Positions 1 through 11,168 of a stretch of DNA of 64,000 nt are shown here, one piece after another. The DNA comes from Synechococcus sp. A15-62 (GTDB lineage Bacteria; Cyanobacteriota; Cyanobacteriia; PCC-6307; Cyanobiaceae). Below the pieces are notes generated by a model. The model did not search any database, had not been told where the DNA came from, and saw only the letters and a list, made by a program, of their open reading frames with translations. Position numbers and translations under genes: made by a program. Each line of letters starts with the position of its first letter. The stretch's first letter is position 1. The DNA is taken from contig NZ_CP047950.1 in assembly GCF_014280075.1 (NCBI RefSeq), positions 372,001 to 436,000 of the forward strand, read 5' to 3'.

Positions 1-1508
<1,508 letters not shown>

Positions 1509-1612
1509 GTCCGGAAGAAAGTGAAGTTGGGCGAAAAGCCAAGAAGCCGCCCGTGGATCGAAATCCAGCGGACGGCTCAGACCCTAGGGCTGACTTGGGG
1601 GCGAGCCCTTTA

Positions 1613-2068
1613 TTAGTCGAGGATGTCGCAGGTGCCGCCTGCGGCTTCGATCTTGGTGCGGGCGGAGGCTGTGAACGCCGCGGCTTGAACGGTCAGCTTT
1701 TTGGCTGTCAGTTCACCGTTGCCGAGCATCTTCAGCGGATGCTTCGGGCTGGTCACGATGCCGTCCTTGACCAGGGAATCCAAATTGACGGTGCTGCCGT
1801 CCTTCAGGTCGTTCAACGCCGAGACGTTGAGCACGGTGAAGTGCTTTGGATTCACCAGAGGGAAGTGCTTCAGCTTCGGCACCCGGCGGTACAGAGGCAT
1901 TTGGCCACCCTCGAAGCCAGGGCGCGTGGGGCGACCCGAGCGGGATTTCTGGCCGCGCATACCGAAGCCGCAGCTGGCGCCCTGACCGGCGGCGATGCCG
2001 CGGCCCTTGCGCAGTTTGCGGCGACGAGCGCCCTTGTTGGATTTGAGGGAATCGAGTCGGAGAGTCAT
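1613..2068 (-). CDS. rplO: 50S ribosomal protein L15
   Basis: A component of the large ribosomal subunit. The 151-aa product begins [20 protein letters not shown] and has the basic, glycine-rich N-terminal third ([19 protein letters not shown]) that marks L15, then the globular C-terminal domain. It starts 6 bp after rpsE stops. In many bacteria rpmD (L30) sits between S5 and L15. Here there is no room for it, as is usual in cyanobacteria. Confidence 0.98.
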   Translation of the reverse strand: MTLRLDSLKSNKGARRRKLRKGRGIAAGQGASCGFGMRGQKSRSGRPTRPGFEGGQMPLYRRVPKLKHFPLVNPKHFTVLNVSALNDLKDGSTVNLDSLVKDGIVTSPKHPLKMLGNGELTAKKLTVQAAAFTASARTKIEAAGGTCDILD

Positions 2069-2074
2069 CGCGAA

Positions 2075-2719
2075 TCAGGAGTAGATCTGTTCGAGGGAGA
2101 TTCCCCGTTCCTTGGCCGTCTCCTTGTGGGTGCGGAGAAGCGACAGAGCCACCATGGCAGCCCGTGCATTGTTCAGGGGGGTCTTGCTGCCCAGGCGCTT
2201 GGCCAGGACATTCTTGATGCCAGCGAGTTCGAGCACTGTGCGGATGGAACCGCCAGCGATCACGCCGGTACCAGGGGCTGCAGGGCGGATGAGCACGCTG
2301 GCAGCACCATCACGACCGTTGGAGAGGGTCGGGATGGAGTTGTGGCGGGTCAACGGAACCTTGACCAGGTGCTTCTTGCCATCGGCAACACCCTTGCGGA
2401 CGGCACCGATCACATCACCGGCTTTGCCGACACCAACGCCGACCTGACCTTTCTCGTTGCCGACGACAACGATGGCCCGGAAGCTCATCTTCTTACCGCC
2501 TTTGACGGTCTTGGAGACGCGGCGGATCTGAACCACGCGCTCCTGCCATTCGGAGTCGCGCTCCTGGCCGCGACGGCCACCACGCCGGTCGCCACGACGA
2601 CCGTCACGGTCGCCACGGCCGCGGCGCTGTTCTTGTTGCTGCTGCCCTTCGGCTGCCGCTGGTACGTCGGCCGCGCCCGGCACGGCGTTGGTATTGGATT
2701 GGGGGGAGGAATCTGTCAT
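2075..2719 (-). CDS. rpsE: 30S ribosomal protein S5 with low-complexity N-terminal extension
   Basis: S5 acts in the small subunit in translational accuracy. The 214-aa product has the conserved body from about residue 55 ([36 protein letters not shown]). In front of it is an extension of about 55 residues, first Ala/Gln-rich and then a run of Arg/Gly/Asp ([16 protein letters not shown]). The extension is longer than in most bacteria. The first ATG is 14 bp downstream of rplR, so the extension lies within the spacing expected for the operon and is probably translated. Confidence 0.97.
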   Translation of the reverse strand: MTDSSPQSNTNAVPGAADVPAAAEGQQQQEQRRGRGDRDGRRGDRRGGRRGQERDSEWQERVVQIRRVSKTVKGGKKMSFRAIVVVGNEKGQVGVGVGKAGDVIGAVRKGVADGKKHLVKVPLTRHNSIPTLSNGRDGAASVLIRPAAPGTGVIAGGSIRTVLELAGIKNVLAKRLGSKTPLNNARAAMVALSLLRTHKETAKERGISLEQIYS

Positions 2720-2733
2720 GGGTTGAGCAGGAA

Positions 2734-3102
2734 TCAGAACTGAAGGCCCGCTTCCCGGGCGGCATCGGCGAGGGCTTTAATCCGGCCGTGGTACAGATTT
2801 CCGCCGCGGTCGAACACCACCTGCTGGATGCCTTTGGCGATGGCGCGCTTGGCGACCAGTTCGCCAACGGCGACAGAGGCGTCGCAGCTGCCAGCCGGAG
2901 CCTTGAGGCCGGTACGCAGCTCCTTATCAACAGTGGAGGCTGAGCAGAGTGTGCTCTGAGCCGCGTCGTCGATGACCTGGGCGTAGATGTGGTTGTTGGA
3001 GCGGAACACGGCCAGCCGCGGACGGTCTGAGGTTCCGGTGATGTGACGACGCAGTCGCCGGTGGCGTTTCTGCGTCTGCTGTTTGCGGGAAATTTGGGAC
3101 AT
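2734..3102 (-). CDS. rplR: 50S ribosomal protein L18
   Basis: L18 binds 5S rRNA together with L5 and L25 in the central protuberance. The 122-aa product starts [20 protein letters not shown] and shows the typical [20 protein letters not shown] core and the C-terminal [26 protein letters not shown]. It is a standard member of the operon between rplF and rpsE, of normal length, with no oddities. Confidence 0.98.
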   Translation of the reverse strand: MSQISRKQQTQKRHRRLRRHITGTSDRPRLAVFRSNNHIYAQVIDDAAQSTLCSASTVDKELRTGLKAPAGSCDASVAVGELVAKRAIAKGIQQVVFDRGGNLYHGRIKALADAAREAGLQF

Positions 3103-3135
3103 GGTGGGTGAAGGGAAGGAACGTCAGGACAAGGC

Positions 3136-3675
3136 TTATTTCTTGCCGGACTTGCCTGCCTTGCGCAGGATGCGCTCGCCCTCGTACTTGATGCCCTTGC
3201 CCTTGTAGGGCTCGGGGGGACGGATGGCGCGGACCTTGGCGGCTTCGTTGCCCACCAGCTCCTTGTCGATGCCGGAGACGATCACCCTGGTGTTGTTCTC
3301 CACCTTGAAGGTGATGCCCTCGGGGGCTTCCATCTCGACGGGGTGGCTGTAGCCAGCACTCACCACGAGAGTTTTGCCTTTGACCTGGGCACGGGAGCCC
3401 ACACCGACGATTTCCAGGGCCTTGCTGTAACCGTTGCTGACGCCCTCGATCATGTTGGCGACGAGGGTGCGGCTCAAGCCGTGGCGCTCACGGGAGATGC
3501 GCTTGGTGCTCGTGGGGGAGACCACGATGGTGTTGTTGTCCTGGCTGACGCTGACGCCTTCAGGAAGGGTGCGCTCCAGTTCGCCTTTGGGTCCTTTCAC
3601 CTTGACGGTGAGGCCGTCGAGGGAAACCGTGACCTTCTCAGGGACGGGAACAGGGTTTTTGCCGATTCGTGACAT
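3136..3675 (-). CDS. rplF: 50S ribosomal protein L6
   Basis: L6 lies near the sarcin-ricin loop and the factor-binding site of the large subunit. The 179-aa product begins [15 protein letters not shown] and ends with the diagnostic C-terminal block [21 protein letters not shown]. Length and order (rpsH-rplF-rplR) are canonical. It starts 14 bp after rpsH stops. Confidence 0.98.
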   Translation of the reverse strand: MSRIGKNPVPVPEKVTVSLDGLTVKVKGPKGELERTLPEGVSVSQDNNTIVVSPTSTKRISRERHGLSRTLVANMIEGVSNGYSKALEIVGVGSRAQVKGKTLVVSAGYSHPVEMEAPEGITFKVENNTRVIVSGIDKELVGNEAAKVRAIRPPEPYKGKGIKYEGERILRKAGKSGKK

Positions 3676-3689
3676 GGTTCAGCTCCGGA

Positions 3690-4091
3690 TCAGTAGACGT
3701 AACAGAGCACTTCGCCACCGACGCCCTCACGACGGGCGTCGCGGTCGCTCATCACACCCTTGGAGGTGGAAATGATCGCCACACCCAGTCCGCCGAGGAC
3801 TTTGGGCAGGCCGCGAGTGTTCTTGTAGATGCGGAGACCGGGCTTGCTGACCCGCTGCATGGAGCGGATGGTGGGCAGCCTGTGCTTGCCGCTGTACTTG
3901 AGGGCGAGCACCAGTTCGGTGCGAACGCCTTCACCCTGCTCGCTGATCTCGGAGATGAAGCCCTCCTGCTGCAGCACCTTGGCGATGCTGCGGGTCATCC
4001 GCGAAGCGGGGATCTTGGTGGTTTCGTGACGTTTCTCACTCGCATTGCGAATGCGGGTGAGCATGTCGGAAATGGGGTCGTGGTTGGCCAT
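3690..4091 (-). CDS. rpsH: 30S ribosomal protein S8
   Basis: S8 is a primary binder of 16S rRNA, and in some bacteria it represses its own operon. The 133-aa product starts [17 protein letters not shown] and ends with the conserved [26 protein letters not shown]. It follows rplE directly: rpsN (S14), which lies between L5 and S8 in many bacteria, is missing here, as is usual in cyanobacteria. Confidence 0.98.
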   Translation of the reverse strand: MANHDPISDMLTRIRNASEKRHETTKIPASRMTRSIAKVLQQEGFISEISEQGEGVRTELVLALKYSGKHRLPTIRSMQRVSKPGLRIYKNTRGLPKVLGGLGVAIISTSKGVMSDRDARREGVGGEVLCYVY

Positions 4092-4110
4092 AGGTGTCGA
4101 CGGGGAGGGC

Positions 4111-4650
4111 TCAGTTGCTCTGGAACGGCATTCCCATCTCGCGGAGGAGGGCCCGGCCCTCTTCGTCCGAACGGGCAGTGGTCACGATGGTGATGTCCAT
4201 GCCCCGGATCGCATCGATCTTGTCGAAGGAGATCTCAGGGAAAATGATCTGTTCGCGCACCCCAAGGGTGTAGTTGCCGCGGCCATCGAAACTCTTGGGG
4301 CTGACCCCGCGGAAGTCGCGGATGCGGGGCAGCGCCAGGTTGATCAGGCGCTCGAGGAAGGCATACATCCGATCACCACGGAGGGTGACGGCACAGCCGA
4401 TCGGCATGCCCTGCCGAATCTTGAAGCCGGCGATGGCTTTTTTGGCACGGGTCACAACGACCTTCTGGCCGGTGATCTGCGCCAGCTCATTCACCGAAGC
4501 CTCGAGGGACTTGGCATTGGCGGCGGCTTCGCCGAGACCCCGGTTGACGGTGACTTTCACCACCTTGGGGACTTCATGGATGTTGGTGAGGGAGAGATCC
4601 TTCTGCAGCTTGGGCTGGATGGTCTCCCGATAGCGCTTCTTGAGTGACAT
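4111..4650 (-). CDS. rplE: 50S ribosomal protein L5
   Basis: L5 binds 5S rRNA and contacts P-site tRNA. The 179-aa product begins [19 protein letters not shown] and contains the signature [13 protein letters not shown], the segment [19 protein letters not shown] and the C-terminal [21 protein letters not shown]. It is of normal length, and its position between rplX and rpsH is canonical apart from the missing rpsN. Confidence 0.98.
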   Translation of the reverse strand: MSLKKRYRETIQPKLQKDLSLTNIHEVPKVVKVTVNRGLGEAAANAKSLEASVNELAQITGQKVVVTRAKKAIAGFKIRQGMPIGCAVTLRGDRMYAFLERLINLALPRIRDFRGVSPKSFDGRGNYTLGVREQIIFPEISFDKIDAIRGMDITIVTTARSDEEGRALLREMGMPFQSN

Positions 4651-4690
4651 AACGGGTTGGGGTGCTTCTGGGCGTGGTCAGAAGTCGGGA

Positions 4691-5047
4691 TCAGTCGAGG
4701 ACTTCACCGGTTTTCTTCAGCCGGCGCTTCTTGGTGCCGTCCTTCTCGACGACGATTTCAACGCGGCTGGCCACCTTTTTGTCGGTGGAATACAGCATCA
4801 CGTTGGAGGCATGCAGGGACGCTTCCTCAGTCACGATGCGGCCGGTCTCGCCCTCCTGGGTGGGCTTTTCGTGGCGGGTGCGCATGTTCACGCCCTCCAC
4901 GACGACACGGTTCTCGTTGGGCAGGGTGCGCAGAACGGCGCCGGTCTTGCCCTTGTCCTTGCCGGCGATCACCTGAACGGTGTCGCCCTTGCGGATGCGC
5001 ATCTTGATGCGCTCGGTGGCCTTGGCCTTGGTGGTTGCAGTCGCCAT
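4691..5047 (-). CDS. rplX: 50S ribosomal protein L24
   Basis: L24 is an early assembly initiator of the large subunit, near the exit-tunnel opening. The 118-aa product has the KOW motif [20 protein letters not shown] at about residues 20-40, preceded by a short Lys/Thr-rich N-terminus. It starts 2 bp after rplN stops. Confidence 0.98.
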   Translation of the reverse strand: MATATTKAKATERIKMRIRKGDTVQVIAGKDKGKTGAVLRTLPNENRVVVEGVNMRTRHEKPTQEGETGRIVTEEASLHASNVMLYSTDKKVASRVEIVVEKDGTKKRRLKKTGEVLD

Positions 5048-5049
5048 GG

Positions 5050-5415
5050 TCAGATCACCTCCGGAGCGAGGGACACGATTTTGGTGAAGCTGCGCTCACG
5101 CAGCTCACGGGCCACCGGTCCGAAGACGCGGGTGCCTTTCGGGTTTTTGTCGTCGTTGATGATGACGGCGGCGTTGTCGTCAAAACGGATCGAGTTTCCG
5201 GTTTCACGACGCATGGTGGCTTTGGTGCGCACCACAACGGCCTTCACCACGTCGGACTTTTTGACGCCCATGTTGGGGGCGGCATCTTTCACGGCGGCAA
5301 CGATCACGTCGCCCACGTGGGCATAGCGACGGTTGGTGCCGAGGACGCGGATGCACTGGATGCGCTTGGCGCCGCTGTTGTCGGCAACGGTGAGATAGGA
5401 CTCCTGCTGGATCAC
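5050..5415 (-). CDS. rplN: 50S ribosomal protein L14 (GTG start)
   Basis: L14 lies at the subunit interface of the large subunit. The 121-aa product begins with the universal [17 protein letters not shown] sequence, encoded here from GTG. The start is supported by the Shine-Dalgarno GGAGG about 8 nt upstream and by a GTGA overlap, in which the GTG start shares bases with the TGA stop of rpsQ. This indicates translational coupling. The signature [20 protein letters not shown] lies in the middle of the protein. Confidence 0.98.
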   Translation of the reverse strand: MIQQESYLTVADNSGAKRIQCIRVLGTNRRYAHVGDVIVAAVKDAAPNMGVKKSDVVKAVVVRTKATMRRETGNSIRFDDNAAVIINDDKNPKGTRVFGPVARELRERSFTKIVSLAPEVI

Positions 5416-5708
5416 TGCTTCACCTCCTGAGCTTCAGCCTTGTTGGCTTCCTCAGCTGCAGCTTTCGGGCTGTGGCTGAGAACCTCGGCGATGGCCCACC
5501 GCTTTTGGCGGCTCATCGGACGGGTTTCAGTGATGCGAACGCGGTCACCGACGCGACAGGTGTTGTCTTCGTCGTGGGCCTTGTAACGGGTGGTACGGCT
5601 GACCGTCTTTTGATAGATGGGGTGTGGGAAGCGGCTTTCCACCGCGACCACCACCGTTTTTTCCATCTTGTCGCTGACGACGGTGCCGATCCTTTCCTTG
5701 ACTGCCAT
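5412..5708 (-). CDS. rpsQ: 30S ribosomal protein S17
   Basis: S17 is a primary 16S rRNA-binding protein. The 98-aa product starts [21 protein letters not shown] and has the OB-fold core ([20 protein letters not shown]) that defines the family. A short Ala/Glu/Lys-rich tail of about 15 residues follows. Its stop overlaps the rplN start. Confidence 0.97.
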   Translation of the reverse strand: MAVKERIGTVVSDKMEKTVVVAVESRFPHPIYQKTVSRTTRYKAHDEDNTCRVGDRVRITETRPMSRQKRWAIAEVLSHSPKAAAEEANKAEAQEVKQ

Positions 5709-5725
5709 GGTTACGGAGTGGGGGA

Positions 5726-5935
5726 TCAGGAGGCGGTGGAGCGCTGGCGCTCCGACTGCACCGTCAGCAGCTGGGCCAGCTTGATGCGGACCTCTTTGAA
5801 ACGGTGCGTGTTAGCGAGCTGGCGCGTGGCCTGCTGGAAACGGAGTTGGAACAGCTCGCGGCGCAGGCCGTCGATCTGTTCGTTGATGTCCGAATCGGAC
5901 AGGCTGCGCACATCGGCGGCGTTGGGACGGGCCAT
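5726..5935 (-). CDS. rpmC: 50S ribosomal protein L29
   Basis: L29 is a small helical protein beside the tunnel exit. The 69-aa product has two predicted helices with the family core [20 protein letters not shown] followed by [17 protein letters not shown]. It starts 2 bp after rplP stops, as usual for the rplP-rpmC-rpsQ run. Confidence 0.96.
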   Translation of the reverse strand: MARPNAADVRSLSDSDINEQIDGLRRELFQLRFQQATRQLANTHRFKEVRIKLAQLLTVQSERQRSTAS

Positions 5936-5937
5936 GG

Positions 5938-6414
5938 TCAGGACTCCACGGTGACGGCTTCAGAAGCTGCCGGAGCCTTGGCACCAGCTGACTTTTCCTG
6001 CTCATCCAGTTGGATGAACTTGGTCTTCACGGGAAGCTTGTACTGCGCGAGGCGCATGGCTTCCTTGGCGATTTCGGGGGTGATTTCATCACCGCCCATC
6101 TCGAACAGGATCCTGCCGGGCTTGATCACCGCCACCCAGAATTCTGGGTTGCCCTTACCGGAACCCATCCGGGTTTCGGCAGCACGCATGGTGACCGGCT
6201 TGTCGGGGAAGATCCGGATCCAGATTTTTCCGCCACGCTTGACGTAGCGGGTCATGGCACGACGGCTGGCCTCGATCTGGCGCGAGGTGATCCAGCCACA
6301 TTCCTGTGCCTGCAGCGCGAATTGTCCGAAGGCAATGGTGTTGCCCCGGGTGGCGACGCCGCGCATGCGGCCTCGCTGCTGCTTACGGAATTTGACGCGT
6401 TTTGGACTCAGCAT
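5938..6414 (-). CDS. rplP: 50S ribosomal protein L16
   Basis: L16 sits near the A-site tRNA elbow of the large subunit. The 158-aa product begins [19 protein letters not shown] and has the conserved [19 protein letters not shown] and the [17 protein letters not shown] block. The C-terminus continues about 20 residues beyond the bacterial core ([14 protein letters not shown]). Its position after rpsC is canonical. Confidence 0.98.
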   Translation of the reverse strand: MLSPKRVKFRKQQRGRMRGVATRGNTIAFGQFALQAQECGWITSRQIEASRRAMTRYVKRGGKIWIRIFPDKPVTMRAAETRMGSGKGNPEFWVAVIKPGRILFEMGGDEITPEIAKEAMRLAQYKLPVKTKFIQLDEQEKSAGAKAPAASEAVTVES

Positions 6415-6430
6415 GGTTCAGGCCTCCTGT

Positions 6431-7159
6431 TCAACCCTCGTTTGAGCGGTCTTCGAACTGTTGGGGCCGACGGCTGGCCCGGCGCCGGGGGGCGGCACCC
6501 ACCGGCATGGGCTGAGCTTGTTCGCTCAGCACTTCGCCCTTGAACACCCAAACCTTGATGCCGAGCACGCCGTAGGTCGTGCTGGCCACCTTGGTGGCGT
6601 AGTCGATGTCGGCACGCAGGGTGTGCAGGGGCACCCGACCCTCGCGGGTCCATTCCGTCCGGGCGATCTCAGCACCGTTCAGGCGACCGGACACCTGGAT
6701 CTTCAGACCCAGAACGCCGGCACGCTGAGCGCGCTGCACAGCCATGCGAATGGTGCGGCGGAAGGCCACACGCTTCTCCAGCTGCTGGGCGATGTACTCG
6801 GCAAGGAGGAAGGCATCACCGTCGACGCGTTCGACCTCGACAACATTGATCCGCACCTGACGACTGGAGTCGCCGATGGTCTTCTGAATGCCGGAGCGAA
6901 GCTCTTCGATGCCGCTGCCTTGACGGCCGACCAGCACGCCGGGGCGTGCGGTCTTGAGTTCAACTTCCAGTTGATCGGCCTTACGGGCGATCAGCACATC
7001 GCTGATGCCGGCGGAGCCGTACTTCTTGTGGATGAACTTGCGAATCCGGTCGTCCTCCTGGAGGAGGGCCGGATAGTTCTTGCTGGAGGCGTACCAGCGT
7101 GACCGGTGTTCCTGGGTGATCCCCAGGCGCAGACCGGTTGGGTTGATTTTGTGTCCCAT
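6431..7159 (-). CDS. rpsC: 30S ribosomal protein S3
   Basis: S3 helps form the mRNA entry channel of the small subunit. The 242-aa product begins [20 protein letters not shown] and has the KH domain in its first half ([18 protein letters not shown]). The C-terminal S3 domain ([20 protein letters not shown]) follows. A basic tail of about 30 residues ([18 protein letters not shown]) extends past the domain. The gene is 20 bp downstream of rplV. Confidence 0.98.
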   Translation of the reverse strand: MGHKINPTGLRLGITQEHRSRWYASSKNYPALLQEDDRIRKFIHKKYGSAGISDVLIARKADQLEVELKTARPGVLVGRQGSGIEELRSGIQKTIGDSSRQVRINVVEVERVDGDAFLLAEYIAQQLEKRVAFRRTIRMAVQRAQRAGVLGLKIQVSGRLNGAEIARTEWTREGRVPLHTLRADIDYATKVASTTYGVLGIKVWVFKGEVLSEQAQPMPVGAAPRRRASRRPQQFEDRSNEG

Positions 7160-7179
7160 TGGGTCAGAGTCCTCGGGGG

Positions 7180-7545
7180 TCAGGAATCGGTCTGAGCCGC
7201 CACAGCAATGCTGATGTGGCAGGTCTGTTTCTTGATCTGGTACGCCCGGCCCTGGGCGCGGGGGCGATAGCGCTTCATGGAGGGGCCCATGTCAGCGGTC
7301 GCACTCGAGATCACCAGAGATGAGGGGTCGAGACCGAGGTTGTGCTCAGCGTTGGCCACCGCAGACCGGAGCACCTTGGTGATCGGGCCGGTGGAGCGGT
7401 AGGGCATGAACTCGAGCATGATCAGCGCGTCGCGATAGGTGCGGCCACGGATCTGGTCGAGCACACGGCGCACCTTCGACACGGAGCCTCGGATGAAGCG
7501 ACCGTGAGCCTGGGCGGTGGGTGCCGTTGGTGTTGACGATGTCAT
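7180..7545 (-). CDS. rplV: 50S ribosomal protein L22
   Basis: L22 contributes a loop to the peptide exit tunnel. The 121-aa product has a short Thr/Ala/Pro-rich N-terminus and then the family core ([19 protein letters not shown]). The loop and C-terminal strand ([20 protein letters not shown]) follow. It starts 3 bp after rpsS stops. Confidence 0.98.
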   Translation of the reverse strand: MTSSTPTAPTAQAHGRFIRGSVSKVRRVLDQIRGRTYRDALIMLEFMPYRSTGPITKVLRSAVANAEHNLGLDPSSLVISSATADMGPSMKRYRPRAQGRAYQIKKQTCHISIAVAAQTDS

Positions 7546-7548
7546 GGA

Positions 7549-7824
7549 TTAGCGGCCTCCTTTCTTGTCTCTGATGTGGCCCTTGAAGGTGCGGGTAGGA
7601 GCGAACTCTCCCAGCTTGTGGCCCACCATCTGCTCGGTGATGAACACCGGCACATGGGTGCGGCCGTTGTGAACCGCGATCGTGTGGCCGATCATCATCG
7701 GCAGGATCGTGGAGGCCCGTGACCAGGTCTTGATCACAGACTTGTCGTCGTTGTCGTTCTGCTTTTCAACCTTGCGAAGCAGGCTGTCGGCAATAAACGG
7801 ACCTTTTTTGAGTGAACGTCCCAT
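7549..7824 (-). CDS. rpsS: 30S ribosomal protein S19
   Basis: S19 lies in the head of the small subunit near S13. The 91-aa product begins [20 protein letters not shown] and contains the invariant [19 protein letters not shown] and the [16 protein letters not shown]-terminus. It is 35 bp downstream of rplB, of standard length and position. Confidence 0.98.
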   Translation of the reverse strand: MGRSLKKGPFIADSLLRKVEKQNDNDDKSVIKTWSRASTILPMMIGHTIAVHNGRTHVPVFITEQMVGHKLGEFAPTRTFKGHIRDKKGGR

Positions 7825-7859
7825 AACGGTTTAAGCAAGCGGATAAGTGATGGTTTGCA

Positions 7860-8723
7860 TCAGGAATCGCGTCCGCCACGGCTCCGCTTGGAGGTCTTGC
7901 GACGCTTCCGGAGCACGTATTGGTTGCTGGGTTTGTTCCGCTTGCGGGTCTTGAGACCGAGGGCGGGTTTGCCCCAGGGGGTCACCGGGCCGGAACGGCC
8001 GATCGGTGCACGACCCTCACCACCACCGTGGGGGTGATCGCAGGGGTTCATCACACTGCCTCGGACTTGAGGACGACGTCCGAGCCAGCGGCGACGACCG
8101 GCCTTACCCAGGCTGGTGTTGCGCATCTCGGAGTTGCCGACCTCGCCGAGGGTGGCGTAGCACTCGCGGCGAACCAGGCGAACCTCGGTGGAGGGCAGCT
8201 TCAGAGCGACGTAGTCGCCTTCCTTCGCCATCACCTGGGCGCTTGCACCGGCGGTACGGACCATCTGGCCACCACGACCGGCGTAGAGCTCAACGCAGTG
8301 AACCGCCGAACCGAGGGGCACCGAGGACAACGGCATGGCGTTGCCGTTCTCGATCGGGGCATCAGGGCCGGAGACCACGGTCTGACCCACCTGAACTCCT
8401 GCGGGAGCGAGGATGTAGCGCTTCTCGCCATCGGCGTAGAAGAGCAGTGCCAGACGCGCGTTGCGGTGCGGGTCGTAGTGGATTGCGGCCACCTTGGCGG
8501 GGACACCGTGCTTGTTGCGACGGAAATCCACCACGCGATAGAGGCGCTTGTGGCCACCACCGCGGTGGCGGCAGGTGATCACACCGCGGTTGTTGCGGCC
8601 CTTGCGGCGGTGTTTGGCCACCACCAGGCTCCGCTCCGGTTTGCGGCTGGTGATCTCACTGAAATCAGTGACCACCCGGGTGCGGGTACCGGGGGTGTAG
8701 GGGCGGAAATTACGGATTGCCAT
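7860..8723 (-). CDS. rplB: 50S ribosomal protein L2
   Basis: L2 is needed for subunit association and peptidyl-transferase function. The 287-aa product starts [18 protein letters not shown], has the core [19 protein letters not shown], and carries the highly conserved [18 protein letters not shown] segment near residue 230, which includes the conserved His (HPHGGG). It is of normal length. Confidence 0.98.
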   Translation of the reverse strand: MAIRNFRPYTPGTRTRVVTDFSEITSRKPERSLVVAKHRRKGRNNRGVITCRHRGGGHKRLYRVVDFRRNKHGVPAKVAAIHYDPHRNARLALLFYADGEKRYILAPAGVQVGQTVVSGPDAPIENGNAMPLSSVPLGSAVHCVELYAGRGGQMVRTAGASAQVMAKEGDYVALKLPSTEVRLVRRECYATLGEVGNSEMRNTSLGKAGRRRWLGRRPQVRGSVMNPCDHPHGGGEGRAPIGRSGPVTPWGKPALGLKTRKRNKPSNQYVLRKRRKTSKRSRGGRDS

Positions 8724-8738
8724 GACGATTCAGACCCC

Positions 8739-9041
8739 TCAGGACTCAGGGAAGAGTTGGATCGAGTTGCCCTCCGCCAGGCGCACCACGGCTTTCTTCA
8801 CCTGGGCACGTTTGCCGGCGAAGCGACCCATGCGACGGGAGCGTCGCGGGGGATTCATGGTGCTGATGCCGGTGACCTTCACATCGAAGAGCTGCTCAAT
8901 GGCGGCCTTGATGTCGGGCTTTGCGGCGCGGTGGTCCACCTCGAAGGTGTATTGGTTGATTTCGAGGGCGCGGGTGGCCTTCTCGGTGATCAGGGGACGA
9001 CGGATCACATCCGCCAGGCGTCCTTGGAAACGTTCAGTCAT
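8739..9041 (-). CDS. rplW: 50S ribosomal protein L23
   Basis: L23 sits at the tunnel exit and docks trigger factor and SRP. I start the 100-aa product at the ATG giving [20 protein letters not shown]. This matches the family and has GGAGG about 10 nt upstream; the longer frame upstream is not L23-like. The L23 signature [19 protein letters not shown] is present. The start overlaps the rplD stop by 8 bp, implying coupling. Confidence 0.97.
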
Positions 9042-9669
9042 CGCCGTAGACCTCCTGGATGGTTGCGAGAGCTTCCTCGCCCAGCACCAGAGCATTGGCG
9101 TGGAGCAGGTCGAAGACGTTCAGCTGATCTGCGGAGATCAACTTGACTTTCTCCAGGTTGCGCACGGAACGGCGAACAACATCGGAGGGGTTCGTCAGAA
9201 CGATGAGCACCTTGGAGCCGGCAGCAACACCCAGGCGTCCCAGAGCATCAGTGATCTCACGGGTCTTGGGGGCCTCCAGCGAAGCACCGAAGTCCTGCAC
9301 GACGGTGACGTCGTCGATGCGGGCCATCAACGCAGTGCGCAGGGCCAGACGACGCTCCTTGCGGTTCATCGCAAGGTTGTACGTGCGGGGCTTGGGTCCG
9401 AAAATGATGCCGCCGCCGGGCTTCAGGGGAGTCCGGATGGATCCCTGACGGGCCCGACCCGTTCCTTTTTGCTTGTAGGGCTTGCGACCACCACCGCGCA
9501 CTTCCGAGCGGGTGAGGGTGCTGGCGGTTCCTTGGCGTGCATGGGCCTGCTGACGCAGAACAGCCCGATGCATGAGGTCAACGGCGGTGGTCTCTTTGGC
9601 CACCTTCAGGTCCAGGGTTGCCTTGCCGGCTTCCTTGCCCTGCCAATCACGAACGACACAACTGGCCAT
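9034..9669 (-). CDS. rplD: 50S ribosomal protein L4
   Basis: L4 lines the exit tunnel, and in some bacteria it also represses the S10-type operon. The 211-aa product begins [15 protein letters not shown]. It has the tunnel-loop region typical of L4 ([20 protein letters not shown]) and the C-terminal Rossmann-like domain. The ATG at 9669 has GGAGG about 6 nt upstream, which is better spacing than the GTG one codon before. The start shares one base with the rplC stop (TGATG). Confidence 0.97.
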
Positions 9670-10325
9670 CACTTACCTCCTTTGGCGGGCTTGGCGCCCA
9701 CGCGCAAGGCCGGGCGGATGTTGAGCAGCGCACCAGGCTTGCCGGGCACGGATCCCTTCACCACCAGCAGGTTGTGCTCGCTGTCCACCTTGAGGATGGT
9801 CAGGCCGCGTGTGGTGATTTTCTTGCCGCCGTAGCGACCGGCCATCCGCTTTCCGGGATAGATGCGGCCCGGGGTCGTACCGGCACCGGTCGAACCGGGC
9901 TCGCGGTGGTTCTTCGAACCGTGGGTCATTGGACCCCGGCTGAAGCCGTGGCGCTTCTGGTAGCCGGCGAAGCCGCGGCCGACGGTGTCACCGCTGACGT
10001 CCACCTTCTGGCCGGCTTCGAAATCGCCGACGGTGATGGCGCCACCGAGTTCAAGACCTTCAACGCTGTCGACGCGGTATTCGCGCAGATGACGCAGAAG
10101 GCCCTCACCGGATTTGTTCAGGTGACCCTGGGCGGGCTTGTTGATCAGCTTCTCGCGTGATTCGCCAAAGCCGATCTGCACTGCGGAATAACCGTCAGTG
10201 TCGTCGTTTTTGAGTTGGGTGATGCGGCAGGGGCCGGCTTCGATCAAGGTGACCGGAACAGCTCTGCCCTGCTCGTCGAAGAACTGGGACATACCCAGCT
10301 TCTTCCCGAGGATGCCGATGGACAT
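9669..10325 (-). CDS. rplC: 50S ribosomal protein L3
   Basis: L3 nucleates assembly of the large subunit near the peptidyl-transferase centre. The start is placed at the ATG giving [20 protein letters not shown], the universal L3 N-terminus; an in-frame upstream start adds 11 residues that look unrelated. The signature region [20 protein letters not shown] is present. The product is 218 aa. It is the first gene of this operon here: rpsJ (S10) is not upstream. Confidence 0.97.
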
Positions 10326-10706
10326 GGATGGGGAGGAAGCGCCAGCGTGGACAACCACCAGGCGGAAAACCGCATGGGGTCAAGTGCTGATCGATTGGAC
10401 GCAGACGTGGTTCGAAGCGGAACTCCCGAAGGAGTGGAATCGAATGGGCTAGCGAACGATGCAGCGAGGCTGGGACTTGCATCTGCACGATGTGCTGTTG
10501 CAGTTTCCCGACGGAGATTTCCGAAGAAAGCTTCCGTACTGGCCTGGGGATTCGACGCAATCGTCGAATCTGTTCTGCCGACTGGAGGCCCGGCTAGCGG
10601 ACGGGCACAGAAACACAGAACAAACAACGAACCTACAACACCGACCTCCTCACTCCCCTGATCCCTCTGCCTGCTGCCAGAATCCCCTCCAATCCCTGTA
10701 GCTGCC
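10326..10706. promoter_or_regulatory. Divergent intergenic region with structured leader of the ribosomal operon
   Basis: About 380 bp lie between rplC (minus) and ndhN (plus), with no convincing gene. Read on the rplC strand, two clean inverted repeats stand out. One is at 10422-10435, five base pairs closed by a UUCG tetraloop in a C(UUCG)G context. The other is at 10549-10570, a perfect 9-bp stem (GATTCGACG) with a 4-nt loop. Promoters for both directions must lie here, but I cannot assign -35/-10 boxes securely. The leader length and hairpins would suit autogenous control of the r-protein operon, which is inference. Confidence 0.5.
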
Positions 10707-11168
10707 ATGCCTCTGCTTCTCACCGGTCAGGCATTTCGCCGTGATCTCGAAGCCAATGGCTGCCTGGCGGTTCAGGCTCCTCTCGAAGGCGGTGCAGAAA
10801 CCCGTCTATTAAGACGTCTGCGCGGTGCCGGTTACAGCACCCGCATGACGTCAGCCCGTGGCCTTGGTGATCCGGAGGTGTTCCTCACCCAGAAGCACGG
10901 CATTCGTCCGCCCCATCTCGGCCACCAAAGCGTTGGACGTGGTGCTGCTGTTGGAGAAGTGCAGGAGGTGGCTCCCCAGCTCGGCGACCTGTTTGAAGGT
11001 GATGCTCCCGTGGCCCTTTGGCTGCTGGAAGGCCAGGTGCTCTCGCGCTCCGAACTTCTTTCGCTCTGCGATTTATGCAAGCGCGAACCGCGTTTACGCA
11101 TCATCGTGGAGATGGGTGGTGCTCGCAGCCTGAAGTGGGAACCGATGACCACATATCTGAAGGCCTGA
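10707..11168 (+). CDS. ndhN: NAD(P)H-quinone oxidoreductase subunit N (NDH-1)
   Basis: NdhN is a peripheral-arm subunit specific to the cyanobacterial and plastid photosynthetic NDH-1 complex, which works in cyclic electron flow and respiration on thylakoids. The 153-aa product begins [20 protein letters not shown] and ends [23 protein letters not shown], both typical, and its length is normal. It is divergent from the ribosomal operon, and its 3' end meets or overlaps the start of ldpA. Confidence 0.95.
   Translation: MPLLLTGQAFRRDLEANGCLAVQAPLEGGAETRLLRRLRGAGYSTRMTSARGLGDPEVFLTQKHGIRPPHLGHQSVGRGAAVGEVQEVAPQLGDLFEGDAPVALWLLEGQVLSRSELLSLCDLCKREPRLRIIVEMGGARSLKWEPMTTYLKA

Noticed and set aside
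1553-2743. 396-aa plus-strand open frame opposite rplO and rpsE
   Set aside because: It is the mirror of two certain ribosomal protein genes in GC-rich DNA, has no recognisable domain, and is Gly/Ala/Asp/His-rich as expected for an antisense frame.
7920-9146. 408-aa plus-strand open frame opposite rplB and rplW
   Set aside because: Antisense to conserved ribosomal genes, compositionally biased (Thr/Gly/His/Ala), no family resemblance.
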